Below are positions 17,175-25,778 of a stretch of DNA of 33,088 bases, in pieces. Within the stretch, counting starts at the first letter, position 1. Each line of letters starts with the position of its first letter. Source of the stretch: Thermoplasma sp. (GTDB lineage: Archaea > Thermoplasmatota > Thermoplasmata > Thermoplasmatales > Thermoplasmataceae); NCBI RefSeq assembly GCF_023256435.1, contig NZ_JAGDXM010000054.1, positions 1-33,088 of the forward strand, read 5' to 3'. Below the pieces are notes generated by a model. It saw nothing but the letters and a program-made list of their open reading frames with translations. It had not been told where the DNA came from and searched no databases. The position numbers and the translations under genes are program-made.

Positions 17175-18191
17175 ATGAAATATGTTAGACTGGGAAATTC
17201 TGGAACGATGGTTTCACAGGTGGCAATAGGCACCTGGCATCTGCCTGGATCTGGCAAGTATCATCTGGATGGTGTTGAAAAAGTAGATGAGGCTGAGTTC
17301 TACAAGATAGTTAGAAGGGCCTATGATGTAGGGATCAATTTCTTCGATACTGCAAATATTTACCATGGCAGAGTTGAAAAGAATGAGGATCATATAGATC
17401 ATATCGGCAACTCAGAGAGAATTCTCGGTAGAACTCTGAAGGGATACGATAGAGAATCGATCGTGGTTGCCACCAAGGTCAGAGGACCTGTTTCCACCTT
17501 TCCAAATGGGGAGGGGCTGTCTAGGAAGCACATTATGTGGCAGATACGAGAAAGCCTGAACAGGCTGGATATGGACTACGTCGACCTGTATCAGATACAC
17601 TGGCCGGATCCGAATACACCGCATCTTGAAACGATGACCACGCTCAGCCATCTAGTTGATCTTGACATGGTAAGATACACGGGCGAGAGCAACCATTCTG
17701 CTTCAGACATCGAGGACTTCATGAAGCTATCGGAAGACCACAGGCTGCATTCATTCGTGACGATGCAGGAGCCTTATAACATACTGCAGCGCGATATAGA
17801 AAAAGATAAATTGAAGGTGGCGGTTAAATACGGACTGGGGCTTCTGGCCTATATTCCGCTGGCGCAGGGCGTTCTCACAGGAAAATACCTAAAGACCCCT
17901 GAATCCGGATCGAGATCCTCATACTATCCAGAGCTCATAGAGTTCAGCAGGAAGAACGAAAAGGTGGTTCGAGATCTTCTAGAGATAGCCAAGGAGAAGG
18001 ATATAACTGGAAGCCAGCTTGCCATAGCATGGCTCATCAAGCGTTCTGAGATCGAGAAGATTCCCATAATACCACTCCTTGGTGTCACGAGAGAGGCTTA
18101 TCTCGATGAGAATCTGGCTGCGCTTGACGTGAAGCTGAGCGACGACGACATGAGGAGGATCGATGAGATAACATCATGCGTAGTGAAATGA
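17175..18191 (+). CDS. Aldo/keto reductase
   Basis: A 338-residue NAD(P)H-dependent (beta/alpha)8 oxidoreductase of the AKR family. The catalytic tetrad is complete: Asp58 (FFDTANIYHG), Tyr63, Lys101 (VVATKVRGP) and His142 (LYQIHWPDPNTP). The C-terminal region with IAWLIKR and VKLSDDDMRRIDEI is typical. Cofactor choice and substrate (sugar aldehyde, ketone or dicarbonyl) cannot be deduced. It is the last plus-strand gene before a convergent GH15 enzyme, with only 4 nt between the stop codons; it does not share a transcript with it. The 100-nt gap before it holds a T-rich stretch after the radical SAM gene and a TATA-like sequence near 17145-17158. Confidence 0.93.
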   Translation: MKYVRLGNSGTMVSQVAIGTWHLPGSGKYHLDGVEKVDEAEFYKIVRRAYDVGINFFDTANIYHGRVEKNEDHIDHIGNSERILGRTLKGYDRESIVVATKVRGPVSTFPNGEGLSRKHIMWQIRESLNRLDMDYVDLYQIHWPDPNTPHLETMTTLSHLVDLDMVRYTGESNHSASDIEDFMKLSEDHRLHSFVTMQEPYNILQRDIEKDKLKVAVKYGLGLLAYIPLAQGVLTGKYLKTPESGSRSSYYPELIEFSRKNEKVVRDLLEIAKEKDITGSQLAIAWLIKRSEIEKIPIIPLLGVTREAYLDENLAALDVKLSDDDMRRIDEITSCVVK

Positions 18192-18195
18192 AATC

Positions 18196-20037
18196 TCATT
18201 CATTTATCTTTGATACTCTTTTCAACAGGGCCTCTTCAAGCTTTGGCGCAACCCTTATTATTCCCAGATGGGATAATGCCTGCGGGAAGTTCCCGAGGAA
18301 ATCTCCAGTTTTCTCGTCGATCTCCTCAGAGTAAAGACCCAGGTGATTTGCCTTCTCTATGATAGACTCCAGAGCCGATCTGGCCGCCTTTAGCCTCTTC
18401 ATCAGGATCAGATCCTCGATGTACCAGAATGTGAGCATGAGGAATGAACCCTCGTCCCCTTTTAGCCCGTCATCCTCCTTGTATCTTCTGAACAGATAGC
18501 CATCCACCATGAGCTCGTTCTCGATGCGCTTCATGGTCCCGATGAATCTCTGATCGTTGGCAGGAATGAAGCCGAGTATGGGCAAGCGCAGCAATGATGC
18601 GTCCACATTCTTGGATCCATAATACTGAACGAAACTGCCGGTTTCCGAATCGAATCCCTTGCTGACGACATCGTTCCATATCTCGTCCTGTATAGTCTTC
18701 CATCTCTTTATCGGTGCACTGAGCCCAAGATCCCTGGCTATGGCTATTGCGCTGTCGAATGCGGCCCATGACATGACCTTCGAATACACATACTGCTTTG
18801 GTTCTGTCCTGAATTCCCATATGCTTGAATCAGGATATTTCCAGAGGTACTCGATCTTGGCCATCATCTCCTCCACAAAGTCCCACAGGTATGAATTGAC
18901 GACTCCTCCGGCTTTTTCCATAGCATGTATTGCCCTGACTATGGAACCGTACTGATCGATCTGCAGCTGATCGACTGCCTTGTTTCCTATCCTCACAGGC
19001 TTCGAACCGCGATAGCCCTCAAAATCAAGCTCTTTCTCCACGAGATCATCCGAGTTGTCTATGCTGTATATGGTCCTGATCTTGTTCTCTCTGGATATGA
19101 CGTCCATCATATCGTAGAGGAACGATACCGCCTCTCTCTTATAGCCTATGGAGGCCAACGCCTCTATTACATAGGCTGTATCCCTTATCCATGTATACCT
19201 ATAGTCCCAGTTCCTCTCGCCGCCTATGGCCTCCGGAAGGCTCGCGGTTGGAGCCGCAACCATCATTCCAGTCGGCTCATAGAACAGAACCTTCAGGGCA
19301 AGTGCGGATCTCATAACCATGCTGTGGTACATGCCCGCATATGTGGAGTTTGATGCCCATTTCCTCCAGTAATCGGTTGTCTCCTGCAGGCGGAGGTATG
19401 ACTTGTAATCTGTTGGGCGATAGAGATGGTGAATGCCGTAAAGTGCAACGAACCACGATGAACTTCTCGGATCCATATCTATATCCGCATACACGTGATC
19501 CGCATTCCTCCTCAGCTGATACTCACTGGATATGCCTATGTTCTCCTTCTCGGTGCTGAAGATAAAGCCATGCTGAACCCTCTCTATCAGTGGCCTCTCG
19601 GTAGCGTAGTTGAACGTTGGTTTGAAGTCAACCGTTATGCGAACTGGATCGGAAAAGGTCTCGACGAATCGGTGCACCTCTGGAAAGCTTATCTTTCCGT
19701 ATTCAGAATCCGGCATGAAGTCCGTCAGCCTCAGCAGAACCTTTCCATTCTTTATGAATTCCGTCACAAGTATGTTGGTGAGTTCCTTGTAGTACTGATC
19801 CACGTAAACATCGGCAGTATCTGATGGATAGATCGCAAAATAGCCTCCCTTCTTCTTATCTAGAATGGATGAGAATACCGCAGGAGAATTGAAGTTCGGA
19901 AGGCAACCCCAATCTATATAACCGTTCATCGCCACGAGCATGGCTGTACGGTTATTGCCGATAAAACCGTGGTACTGTATCTTTGGATAACCATCAACAG
20001 TAATATCACTATATTTAACGAGACCATGAAAGGCCAT
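18196..20037 (-). CDS. GH15 enzyme, probably trehalase (glucoamylase family)
   Basis: A 613-residue inverting glycoside hydrolase. An N-terminal beta-domain (about 1-225; QYHGFIGNNRTAMLVAMNG, IDWGCLPNF) precedes an (alpha/alpha)6 barrel. Family marks are EAIGGERNWDYRYTWIRDTA (269-288), GYRGSKPVRIGNKAVDQLQI (341-360), SIWEFR with the predicted general acid Glu408, and YSEEID near the C-terminus with the predicted base Glu571, followed by LGNFPQALSHL. No signal peptide, so the enzyme is probably intracellular. Glucan and trehalose hydrolases of GH15 look alike; as I recall, a Thermoplasma GH15 protein with catalytic Glu408 and Glu571 was shown to be an acid trehalase, and those positions match here. 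The ATG at 20037 is the only good start. It faces aroB across a 168-nt divergent promoter region. Confidence 0.88.
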   Translation of the reverse strand: MAFHGLVKYSDITVDGYPKIQYHGFIGNNRTAMLVAMNGYIDWGCLPNFNSPAVFSSILDKKKGGYFAIYPSDTADVYVDQYYKELTNILVTEFIKNGKVLLRLTDFMPDSEYGKISFPEVHRFVETFSDPVRITVDFKPTFNYATERPLIERVQHGFIFSTEKENIGISSEYQLRRNADHVYADIDMDPRSSSWFVALYGIHHLYRPTDYKSYLRLQETTDYWRKWASNSTYAGMYHSMVMRSALALKVLFYEPTGMMVAAPTASLPEAIGGERNWDYRYTWIRDTAYVIEALASIGYKREAVSFLYDMMDVISRENKIRTIYSIDNSDDLVEKELDFEGYRGSKPVRIGNKAVDQLQIDQYGSIVRAIHAMEKAGGVVNSYLWDFVEEMMAKIEYLWKYPDSSIWEFRTEPKQYVYSKVMSWAAFDSAIAIARDLGLSAPIKRWKTIQDEIWNDVVSKGFDSETGSFVQYYGSKNVDASLLRLPILGFIPANDQRFIGTMKRIENELMVDGYLFRRYKEDDGLKGDEGSFLMLTFWYIEDLILMKRLKAARSALESIIEKANHLGLYSEEIDEKTGDFLGNFPQALSHLGIIRVAPKLEEALLKRVSKINE

Positions 20038-20093
20038 AGTAGTCAGTTCATTGCGTATTTAGATCATGGATATTAACATTATCTGCGTTCATC

Positions 20094-20123
20094 CACACTT
20101 CGTTTCACCGTCATAGAAGTGTG
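20094..20123. promoter_or_regulatory. Perfect 8-bp inverted repeat in the divergent trehalase/aroB region
   Basis: CACACTTC (20094-20101) and GAAGTGTG (20116-20123) are perfect reverse complements with a 14-nt spacer; centres are 22 nt apart, about two helical turns. It lies 57-86 nt upstream of the trehalase-type ATG and over 80 nt upstream of the predicted aroB start. A regulator binding site is plausible; no regulator is identified. Confidence 0.45.
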
Positions 20124-20177
20124 ATATCAACTGGCAAATACGATATATTATATAGATATATAAATAATACAAAAAAG

Positions 20178-20185
20178 TTTATATT
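20178..20185 (+). promoter_or_regulatory. TATA box for the shikimate operon
   Basis: TTTATATT, centred about 25 nt before the GTG at 20206, so the transcript should begin at or next to the start codon (leaderless). Confidence 0.6.
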
Positions 20186-20205
20186 CATTTAACAATAAGC
20201 AAAAT

Positions 20206-21288
20206 GTGGATGCTCAGAGATTCGTCCTGCCGATGAATGGAGAGAATATATCAGTGGTCATAGGGGACAACGTCACTGGCCACATCAATGATGAGGTTGG
20301 TCGTTATGATACGCTCGTCTTCATGATAAGCAGAAGGGTGGAAGAGCTCTTCGGCCCGAAAATTCCACCACTGGAAGATTATGGAAGCAGTACGATTAAG
20401 ATAACGCTCAACGATGGAGAATCGCTTAAGACCCTGAGGAACTATCAGAGAATAATAAAAGTGCTTGTCGAGAAGAAGGTCAGCAGAAATTCGCTCCTAG
20501 TGTACGTAGGAGGTGGAACGGTGGGCGATCTTGCGGGGTTCGTCGCAGCGACATACAAAAGGGGCATACGCATGATCGCTGTGCCGACGACGCTGCTTGC
20601 GCAGGTCGACAGTTCCATAGGCGGAAAGAACGGCATCGACTTCTCTGATGTGAAAAATGTCATCGGAACGTTCTACAACCCTTATCTCATCATCGATGAT
20701 CTGGAGTTCCTGAAGAGCACTCCGGAGATAATAAGGGAAGGCATGGGTGAGGTGATAAAGTACAGCATCATAGCAGGTGGCGACATGTTCAAGAAGGTAT
20801 CAGAGACAAACCTGTCCAACTTTAACGATCATTCCGCAGATATAGTGAAGATGAGCATAAAGATAAAGGCAGACATAGTGAACCGGGACTATTATGACAG
20901 GAACGGAATACGATCTGTTCTAAATCTCGGTCATACCATAGCGCATGGCATAGAGGGCGCTTCAAAGGGACAGATAAGCCATGGAAGATCGGTCGCAACT
21001 GGCATGATGGTCGAGGCCCACATAGGGGAAAAATATGGAAACACGAAGCCTGAGGTCATAGAACATATAATGAAGCTCGCAGATAATTACGGTATAGAGA
21101 GAGTCAGAATATCAGACATAGGCGTCAATAACATAGTGAGATACGTTTCAAATGACAAGAAGATGGCTGAGGGCTACATAAATATGCCAGTACCTGCAGA
21201 GGTCGGAAACGTGATAACGATGAAGGTGACCGAGAGGATGATAAGCGACGGGCTGAACACATTCATCAGAGAGCATGAGCGGAAATAG
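20206..21288 (+). CDS. aroB: 3-dehydroquinate synthase
   Basis: A 360-residue NAD+- and metal-dependent enzyme that converts DAHP to 3-dehydroquinate, the second shikimate step. Classical AroB motifs: [20 protein letters not shown] (101-120), [19 protein letters not shown] (127-145), and metal ligands Glu182 (GEVIKY), His243 ([11 protein letters not shown]) and His259 ([10 protein letters not shown]). This is the bacterial-type enzyme, not the alternative archaeal DHQ synthase II. The start is GTG at 20206: it coincides with the transcript start predicted from the TATA box at 20178-20185. An ATG at 20204 is out of frame, and the in-frame ATG at 20233 would cut the N-terminal strand. First gene of a four-gene run; its end overlaps aroE by 14 nt. 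Confidence 0.95.
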   Translation: MDAQRFVLPMNGENISVVIGDNVTGHINDEVGRYDTLVFMISRRVEELFGPKIPPLEDYGSSTIKITLNDGESLKTLRNYQRIIKVLVEKKVSRNSLLVYVGGGTVGDLAGFVAATYKRGIRMIAVPTTLLAQVDSSIGGKNGIDFSDVKNVIGTFYNPYLIIDDLEFLKSTPEIIREGMGEVIKYSIIAGGDMFKKVSETNLSNFNDHSADIVKMSIKIKADIVNRDYYDRNGIRSVLNLGHTIAHGIEGASKGQISHGRSVATGMMVEAHIGEKYGNTKPEVIEHIMKLADNYGIERVRISDIGVNNIVRYVSNDKKMAEGYINMPVPAEVGNVITMKVTERMISDGLNTFIREHERK

Positions 21289-22081
21289 AATCACAGGCCT
21301 CATTGGCCATCCAGTATCTCACTCAATTGGTCAGATAGTCTACAACAGGATATTCCGTGATGAGGACATCGATGCGATGTACCTAGCTATCGATGTACAT
21401 GATTCTGTCCTTCCGATATTCATGAAGAGCTCAGGCTTCATGGAGGCATTCAACGTCACGATTCCGCACAAGGTTTCAGTCATACCGTTTCTAGATCGCT
21501 TGGACCCGATTGCGTCTGAGATCGGATCGGTGAACTTAGTCATAAACCGGGATGGCCTGAAGATGGGATACAATACGGATTATGATGGCATAGATTATGC
21601 ACTGTCGAAGAATGGAGCGAGCGTTACGGGTAAACGCGTGCTTGTCTCAGGCACAGGCGGAATAGCCAGAACAGTCATCAGATATCTGCTTGATCATGGC
21701 GCACGTGAGATTGACATTATCACCAGGAATGTGGATCGGGCCAAAAATAAGCTGGATTTTCCAGGTATAGGCATACTTCAGCATACCGATAAGGATTATG
21801 ACATATTCATAAACTGCACACCGCTTGGAACTTTTGGCCAAGGAAACCCCTTCAGATCCTTCTCCTTCAGGCCTGGAACCACAGGGATCGATATGGTCTA
21901 CAACCCGGTTATGACGGAATTTCTCGAATCTATCAGGGCTGCTGGAGGAAAGGCCGTATCTGGGCTGGATGTTTTCATAGGGCAGGGACTGCGAACCCTA
22001 GATCTTGTCTTTGGCATCAGGCCGGAAAGACTGTTCAGGATGTATTCAGAGGAGGCTCTTGATGAAATTCGTCAGAGTTAG
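21275..22081 (+). CDS. aroE: Shikimate 5-dehydrogenase
   Basis: A 268-residue NADP(H)-dependent enzyme reducing 3-dehydroshikimate to shikimate. Substrate-binding motif [17 protein letters not shown] (8-24) with the two serines, catalytic Lys66 in [15 protein letters not shown], and Asp102 in [11 protein letters not shown]. The nucleotide-binding turn is VSGTGGIAR (124-132), and NCTPLG follows. Length and order are standard. The start lies inside the aroB end (14-nt overlap) and the gene runs 20 nt into aroK, so the four proteins are probably made from one mRNA by coupled translation. Confidence 0.95.
   Translation: MSGNRITGLIGHPVSHSIGQIVYNRIFRDEDIDAMYLAIDVHDSVLPIFMKSSGFMEAFNVTIPHKVSVIPFLDRLDPIASEIGSVNLVINRDGLKMGYNTDYDGIDYALSKNGASVTGKRVLVSGTGGIARTVIRYLLDHGAREIDIITRNVDRAKNKLDFPGIGILQHTDKDYDIFINCTPLGTFGQGNPFRSFSFRPGTTGIDMVYNPVMTEFLESIRAAGGKAVSGLDVFIGQGLRTLDLVFGIRPERLFRMYSEEALDEIRQS
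22049..22055 (+). promoter_or_regulatory. Shine-Dalgarno that fixes the aroK start
   Basis: GAGGAGG stands 6 nt before the ATG at 22062 and inside the aroE coding end. It decides against the longer in-frame ATG at 22005, which would add 19 residues without family counterpart. Confidence 0.65.
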
Positions 22082-22868
22082 AACACATGGAGGCATCTCC
22101 ATAATATCCGCATTCATAGACGGCATAGGCGGTGCATTCTCAATCGATCTGCCGCTGACAGTTACCGTCAGGGAGGGTACCTGTGATCGCGAGATGAAGA
22201 TATCCGAGGATCTGCGCAGGTCCCTATCCATAGGCACATGCTTTAGGTTTTCCGTCGAGAGCAGGATACCATCTGGTTACGGCCTGAAGAGCAGCAGCGC
22301 CTATATACTGGCACTGGCCAAGGGAATGGCAGTATATTCGGGAAAGGAAATAGACGACCTCGATCTGCTGAGATCCGCCGCAGAAGTATCAAAGATGTCC
22401 GGCTTTTCAATAACCGGCGCGCTGGATGACCTCTGCCAGGCCATGTACGGCGGCTACTGCCTTACAGATAACAGAAAGATGCGAATACTGAGGCACGGCA
22501 TGATCCCGAACTTCGCCGTTCTGGTTTGCGCAGATGGAAACAAACGTTCATCCGGAAACTTGAAAATAGATGGCCATTATGTAAATTCCATACGGAGCGT
22601 TGAGAACCTTGCATTCAGCGGGAGAATCTTTGATGCCGCTGTGGCCAATGGCCTCGTCTACGGTTCAATATTCGGCCTGAACCTCAATGTAATAAACAGA
22701 ATGCTGAGGAATGGATCGATGTATTCATCACAGAGCGGCAAGGGCCCGGCGATCTTCGGCATATTCAGGAACAGATCCTCGGCCATCAAGGCAAGATCCG
22801 ATATCGGTTTCGGGATAGTCACAAAGATAAACAACCAGGGAATACGTTACTGGAAATATGACAGTTAA
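22062..22868 (+). CDS. aroK: Shikimate kinase, archaeal GHMP type
   Basis: A 268-residue ATP-dependent kinase making shikimate 3-phosphate. It belongs to the GHMP kinase superfamily, unrelated to the P-loop shikimate kinase of bacteria. The phosphate-binding motif is IPSGYGLKSSSAYILALAKG (about 68-87), the central segment SITGALDDLCQAMYGGYCLT carries an Asp pair, and a C-terminal SQSGKGPAIFGIF glycine motif closes the ATP site. Position between aroE and aroA settles the substrate, since GHMP motifs alone would also fit homoserine or mevalonate kinases. The start is set by the SD at 22049-22055. It overlaps aroE by 20 nt and aroA by 11 nt. Confidence 0.93.
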   Translation: MKFVRVRTHGGISIISAFIDGIGGAFSIDLPLTVTVREGTCDREMKISEDLRRSLSIGTCFRFSVESRIPSGYGLKSSSAYILALAKGMAVYSGKEIDDLDLLRSAAEVSKMSGFSITGALDDLCQAMYGGYCLTDNRKMRILRHGMIPNFAVLVCADGNKRSSGNLKIDGHYVNSIRSVENLAFSGRIFDAAVANGLVYGSIFGLNLNVINRMLRNGSMYSSQSGKGPAIFGIFRNRSSAIKARSDIGFGIVTKINNQGIRYWKYDS

Positions 22869-24090
22869 AATACATGGAGCTGGTGGCAGCGGTACCGCTG
22901 TCCTACCCTCGTCAAAGAGTTTCACACAGAGGTATATACTCGGATCGGCCTTTCTCAACAAGAACGTCATATTGAACTACGTCACCATAACTGGGGATGA
23001 CGCTATAGCCATCGACATAGCTCAGAAGGCCGGCGCCGATATAACGGTTAATGACAGCAGCATAAGGATAAAGAGTTCGCTGAGATGCCCAGAGGAAATA
23101 TACGTTGGCGAGTCCGCAACATCCTACAGGATAGTCCTGGGGCTTCTCGGTTCCTCCGGCTGCATAACGCATGTATCAGGCGAGCCCGGTCTGGCAAAGA
23201 GGCCCATGGAACCGCTCATCAAGGCCCTTGAAGCCAACGATGTACGCCTCACACTCAACGGTGACGGATTCTACGATGTGGACGGATCCGCGTCCAAGAA
23301 AAGGTATGTGGAGATAGACGGTGTTAGTTCGCAGTTCGTGTCTTCCATGATATTCTATTACGCGAAGAAGGGTGGAGGCGAGTTCCTGGTGAAGAACATG
23401 AGGTCACCAGGATACGTGTACATAACGAAGAGAGTTCTCTATGATCTAGGTTACTTCGTCAATGTGGAACGCACGATCACCATAAACCCTTCAGGTGTGT
23501 GGAAGACGACCATAGATGTAGAACCAGATTATTCGAGCATGGCATTCTTCCTGGTTCTCGGGCTTCTGTCAGAAGAGGTGGACATGCGCTTCAACATAAA
23601 GAGGATGTCCAGAATTCAGCCTGATTCTATACTGCTCGATATTTTCAGGGACAACCTCGCCATAGACAGGGATACGGTGAGGGTTCTCCCGGGCATAAAG
23701 AATCGCATAACCATAGATGCGGATCATAACCCGGATCTTGCTCCGCCGCTTGCCGTAATAGGCATATTCTCTGATGCTGGCGTGGAGATAGATAACTATG
23801 CAAGGCTCAAGACAAAGGAGAGCGATCGATACGAGGCAATGATAGACCTGGCTTCCAGATTTGGCGCAATTGTTGAGGATAACGGAAAGGATCTCTTCAT
23901 AAAGAAGGGAGATCTGAAGAACCCCAGTACGCTGGCCTATGAGGATCACCGCATGATAATGAGCGCTGCAATCGCTGCCGCAGTCTCCGGTTTCGAGATA
24001 GATATAGAGAACGAATCCAGAGTATCCAAGAGCTTTCCAGGTTTCTTCAAAGAACTGTCCAAATTCGCAAGGATTGAGGAATCAAATTAA
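22858..24090 (+). CDS. aroA: 3-phosphoshikimate 1-carboxyvinyltransferase (EPSP synthase)
   Basis: A 410-residue two-domain enzyme that joins phosphoenolpyruvate to shikimate 3-phosphate; a little shorter than the ~430 of bacteria. Visible active-site pieces: LPSSKSFTQRYILGSA with Lys20, Ser21 and Arg25; GESATSYR with Arg91; GEPGLAKRPM; DGVSSQFVSSM (154-164); the catalytic Asp293 in NPDLAPPLAV; LKTKESDR (317-324); and the YEDHRMIMSAA stretch (361-371). The PEP loop that is usually GN(A/S)GTxxR reads GESATSYR, so Ala stands at the position of E. coli Gly96. Last gene of the shikimate unit; argS begins 27 nt later but has its own TATA-like sequence. Confidence 0.94.
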   Translation: MTVKIHGAGGSGTAVLPSSKSFTQRYILGSAFLNKNVILNYVTITGDDAIAIDIAQKAGADITVNDSSIRIKSSLRCPEEIYVGESATSYRIVLGLLGSSGCITHVSGEPGLAKRPMEPLIKALEANDVRLTLNGDGFYDVDGSASKKRYVEIDGVSSQFVSSMIFYYAKKGGGEFLVKNMRSPGYVYITKRVLYDLGYFVNVERTITINPSGVWKTTIDVEPDYSSMAFFLVLGLLSEEVDMRFNIKRMSRIQPDSILLDIFRDNLAIDRDTVRVLPGIKNRITIDADHNPDLAPPLAVIGIFSDAGVEIDNYARLKTKESDRYEAMIDLASRFGAIVEDNGKDLFIKKGDLKNPSTLAYEDHRMIMSAAIAAAVSGFEIDIENESRVSKSFPGFFKELSKFARIEESN

Positions 24091-24117
24091 TTTTATATGC
24101 GGTGTTGATTAACACGC
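24090..24117 (+). promoter_or_regulatory. argS promoter with inverted repeat next to the start codon
   Basis: ATTTTATATG-like TATA sequence at about 24088-24099 is followed by GCGGTGTTGATTAACACGC (24099-24117), an imperfect inverted repeat (7 pairs, one bulged G, 4-nt loop) that ends at the argS ATG. If the transcript is leaderless, the repeat would act at the DNA level only. It could equally be chance. Confidence 0.35.
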
Positions 24118-25758
24118 ATGCTCCTTTTTCAGGACTTGAGAAAATCAATATTTGATACGGTAAATGAGAGGTTCAAGATCTCGGAGAATGATGTATACTT
24201 AGATGACACGGGTCATTCAGACATAACTGTCAGGGTTTTCAGGATCTTGAAGTCTCCGGATGGCGGAGAAAACGTTATAAATGATATAATCACCTCGCTT
24301 TCAGGCAAGGATTATGTTGAAAAGGCGGCTGCCGAAGGCGGCTACATCAACGTGTGGATTAAGCGCCCCTACATGCTTCATGAGGTTATAGATTCCATTG
24401 AAAGATTCGGGATCTATCCAAACGTCTTCCAGGAGAGCGACAGGGTAAGCGTGGAGCATACCAGCGCAAACCCAACCGGACCACTGCATATAGGTAGGGC
24501 TAGGAATTCTATCATAGGTGATTCTGTATACAGAATACTGTCCAGATACGGATACAGAACTGTGAGGCAGTACTTTGTAAACGATTCTGGAAAGCAGATG
24601 ATATCCCTGTACACGGCATATATCAGATATGGCGGCCCTCTGACCATAGACAGCCTCCTCGAGAATTATCAGAAGATATATCGTGATCTCGAGAAGGATC
24701 CAGGGATCGAGAAGGAGATAGAAAAAAATATTGAAAGGTATGAAAACGCCGATCCTGAGGTCTATGGCACGCTGAGAAAGATCGCTGGCGTTATGCTCGA
24801 CGGTATCGCCTCAACGCTGAAGAGGATCGGCATAGAGTTCGATGAGTTCGACTGGGAATCAGACCTACTCAGAGATGGGAGCGTGAAGAAGGTAATAGGC
24901 ATGCTTGAGACGAAGGATGACGACGGCGCTAAATTCATAGAGATCCCTGGAAAGAAGATATATCTGACCAGGAAAGACGGTACTACGCTCTATTTCGCCA
25001 GAGATATTGCCTATCATCTCCTCAAGGCTGAGAACAGCGAATGGATGATCGATGTGCTTGGTGAGGATCATAAGGATCACGCCAGATCCCTCGATCATGT
25101 ACTGAGGAATATGCTCAGGATTGAGAACAGACTGTCGTTTCTCTACTACAGCTTCATAACACTTGAAACCGGTAAGATGTCAACGAGGCGCGGGAACATA
25201 GTGACGCTTCAGGATCTTGTCGACAAGACCTATGAAGAGGCTCTGAAAATCGTAAACGAGAAGAGGCCAGACCTCAGCGACGATGATAGGAAGAGGATTG
25301 CAGAGGCGATAGCAACCTCAGCTGTGAGATACAGCATAATAAGGGTAAGTGCACCGAAGCCGATAACGTTCAGGTGGGATGAGGCCCTCAACTTTGAGGC
25401 GAATTCCGCACCCTTCATAATGTATTCCTATGCAAGAGCCACAAGCATACTGGAAAAGGCTTCTGAACCTGTAGAGGCCTATGGAACGGAAATGGAACCA
25501 GAGGAGGCGGATCTTGTAAAAATAATGTACGTATATCCATACTATCTGAAAGACGCTGCCAATGATCTCAAACCTGATCTCATAGCCGGATACCTCGTCT
25601 CACTTGTGCAGAAATTCAATGATTTCTATGGCGCCTGCAGGGTCATCGGTACAGATCCATCAACCTATGCAAGGAGAATACGTATAGTGAAAGCTTATAG
25701 GGAGATCCTGTCTGATGCCGGAAATCTGATAGGAATAAAAATGATAGAACAGATGTAA
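24118..25758 (+). CDS. argS: Arginyl-tRNA synthetase
   Basis: A 546-residue class I synthetase charging tRNA-Arg. Order: an N-terminal Add-1 domain (about 1-100) for the tRNA D-loop; the Rossmann fold with the HIGH motif HIGR at 124-127 (TSANPTGPLHIGRARN); the KMSKS equivalent KMSTR at 353-357, followed by RGN; and a C-terminal helical anticodon-binding (DALR-type) domain from ANSAPFIMYSYARA on. Length is within the family range and every motif is present. It follows aroA closely but appears to be transcribed from its own promoter. Its 3' end faces the big surface-protein gene with a 20-nt A/T-rich gap. Confidence 0.96.
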   Translation: MLLFQDLRKSIFDTVNERFKISENDVYLDDTGHSDITVRVFRILKSPDGGENVINDIITSLSGKDYVEKAAAEGGYINVWIKRPYMLHEVIDSIERFGIYPNVFQESDRVSVEHTSANPTGPLHIGRARNSIIGDSVYRILSRYGYRTVRQYFVNDSGKQMISLYTAYIRYGGPLTIDSLLENYQKIYRDLEKDPGIEKEIEKNIERYENADPEVYGTLRKIAGVMLDGIASTLKRIGIEFDEFDWESDLLRDGSVKKVIGMLETKDDDGAKFIEIPGKKIYLTRKDGTTLYFARDIAYHLLKAENSEWMIDVLGEDHKDHARSLDHVLRNMLRIENRLSFLYYSFITLETGKMSTRRGNIVTLQDLVDKTYEEALKIVNEKRPDLSDDDRKRIAEAIATSAVRYSIIRVSAPKPITFRWDEALNFEANSAPFIMYSYARATSILEKASEPVEAYGTEMEPEEADLVKIMYVYPYYLKDAANDLKPDLIAGYLVSLVQKFNDFYGACRVIGTDPSTYARRIRIVKAYREILSDAGNLIGIKMIEQM

Positions 25759-25778
25759 AAATATCAAAAATTTTGTTT

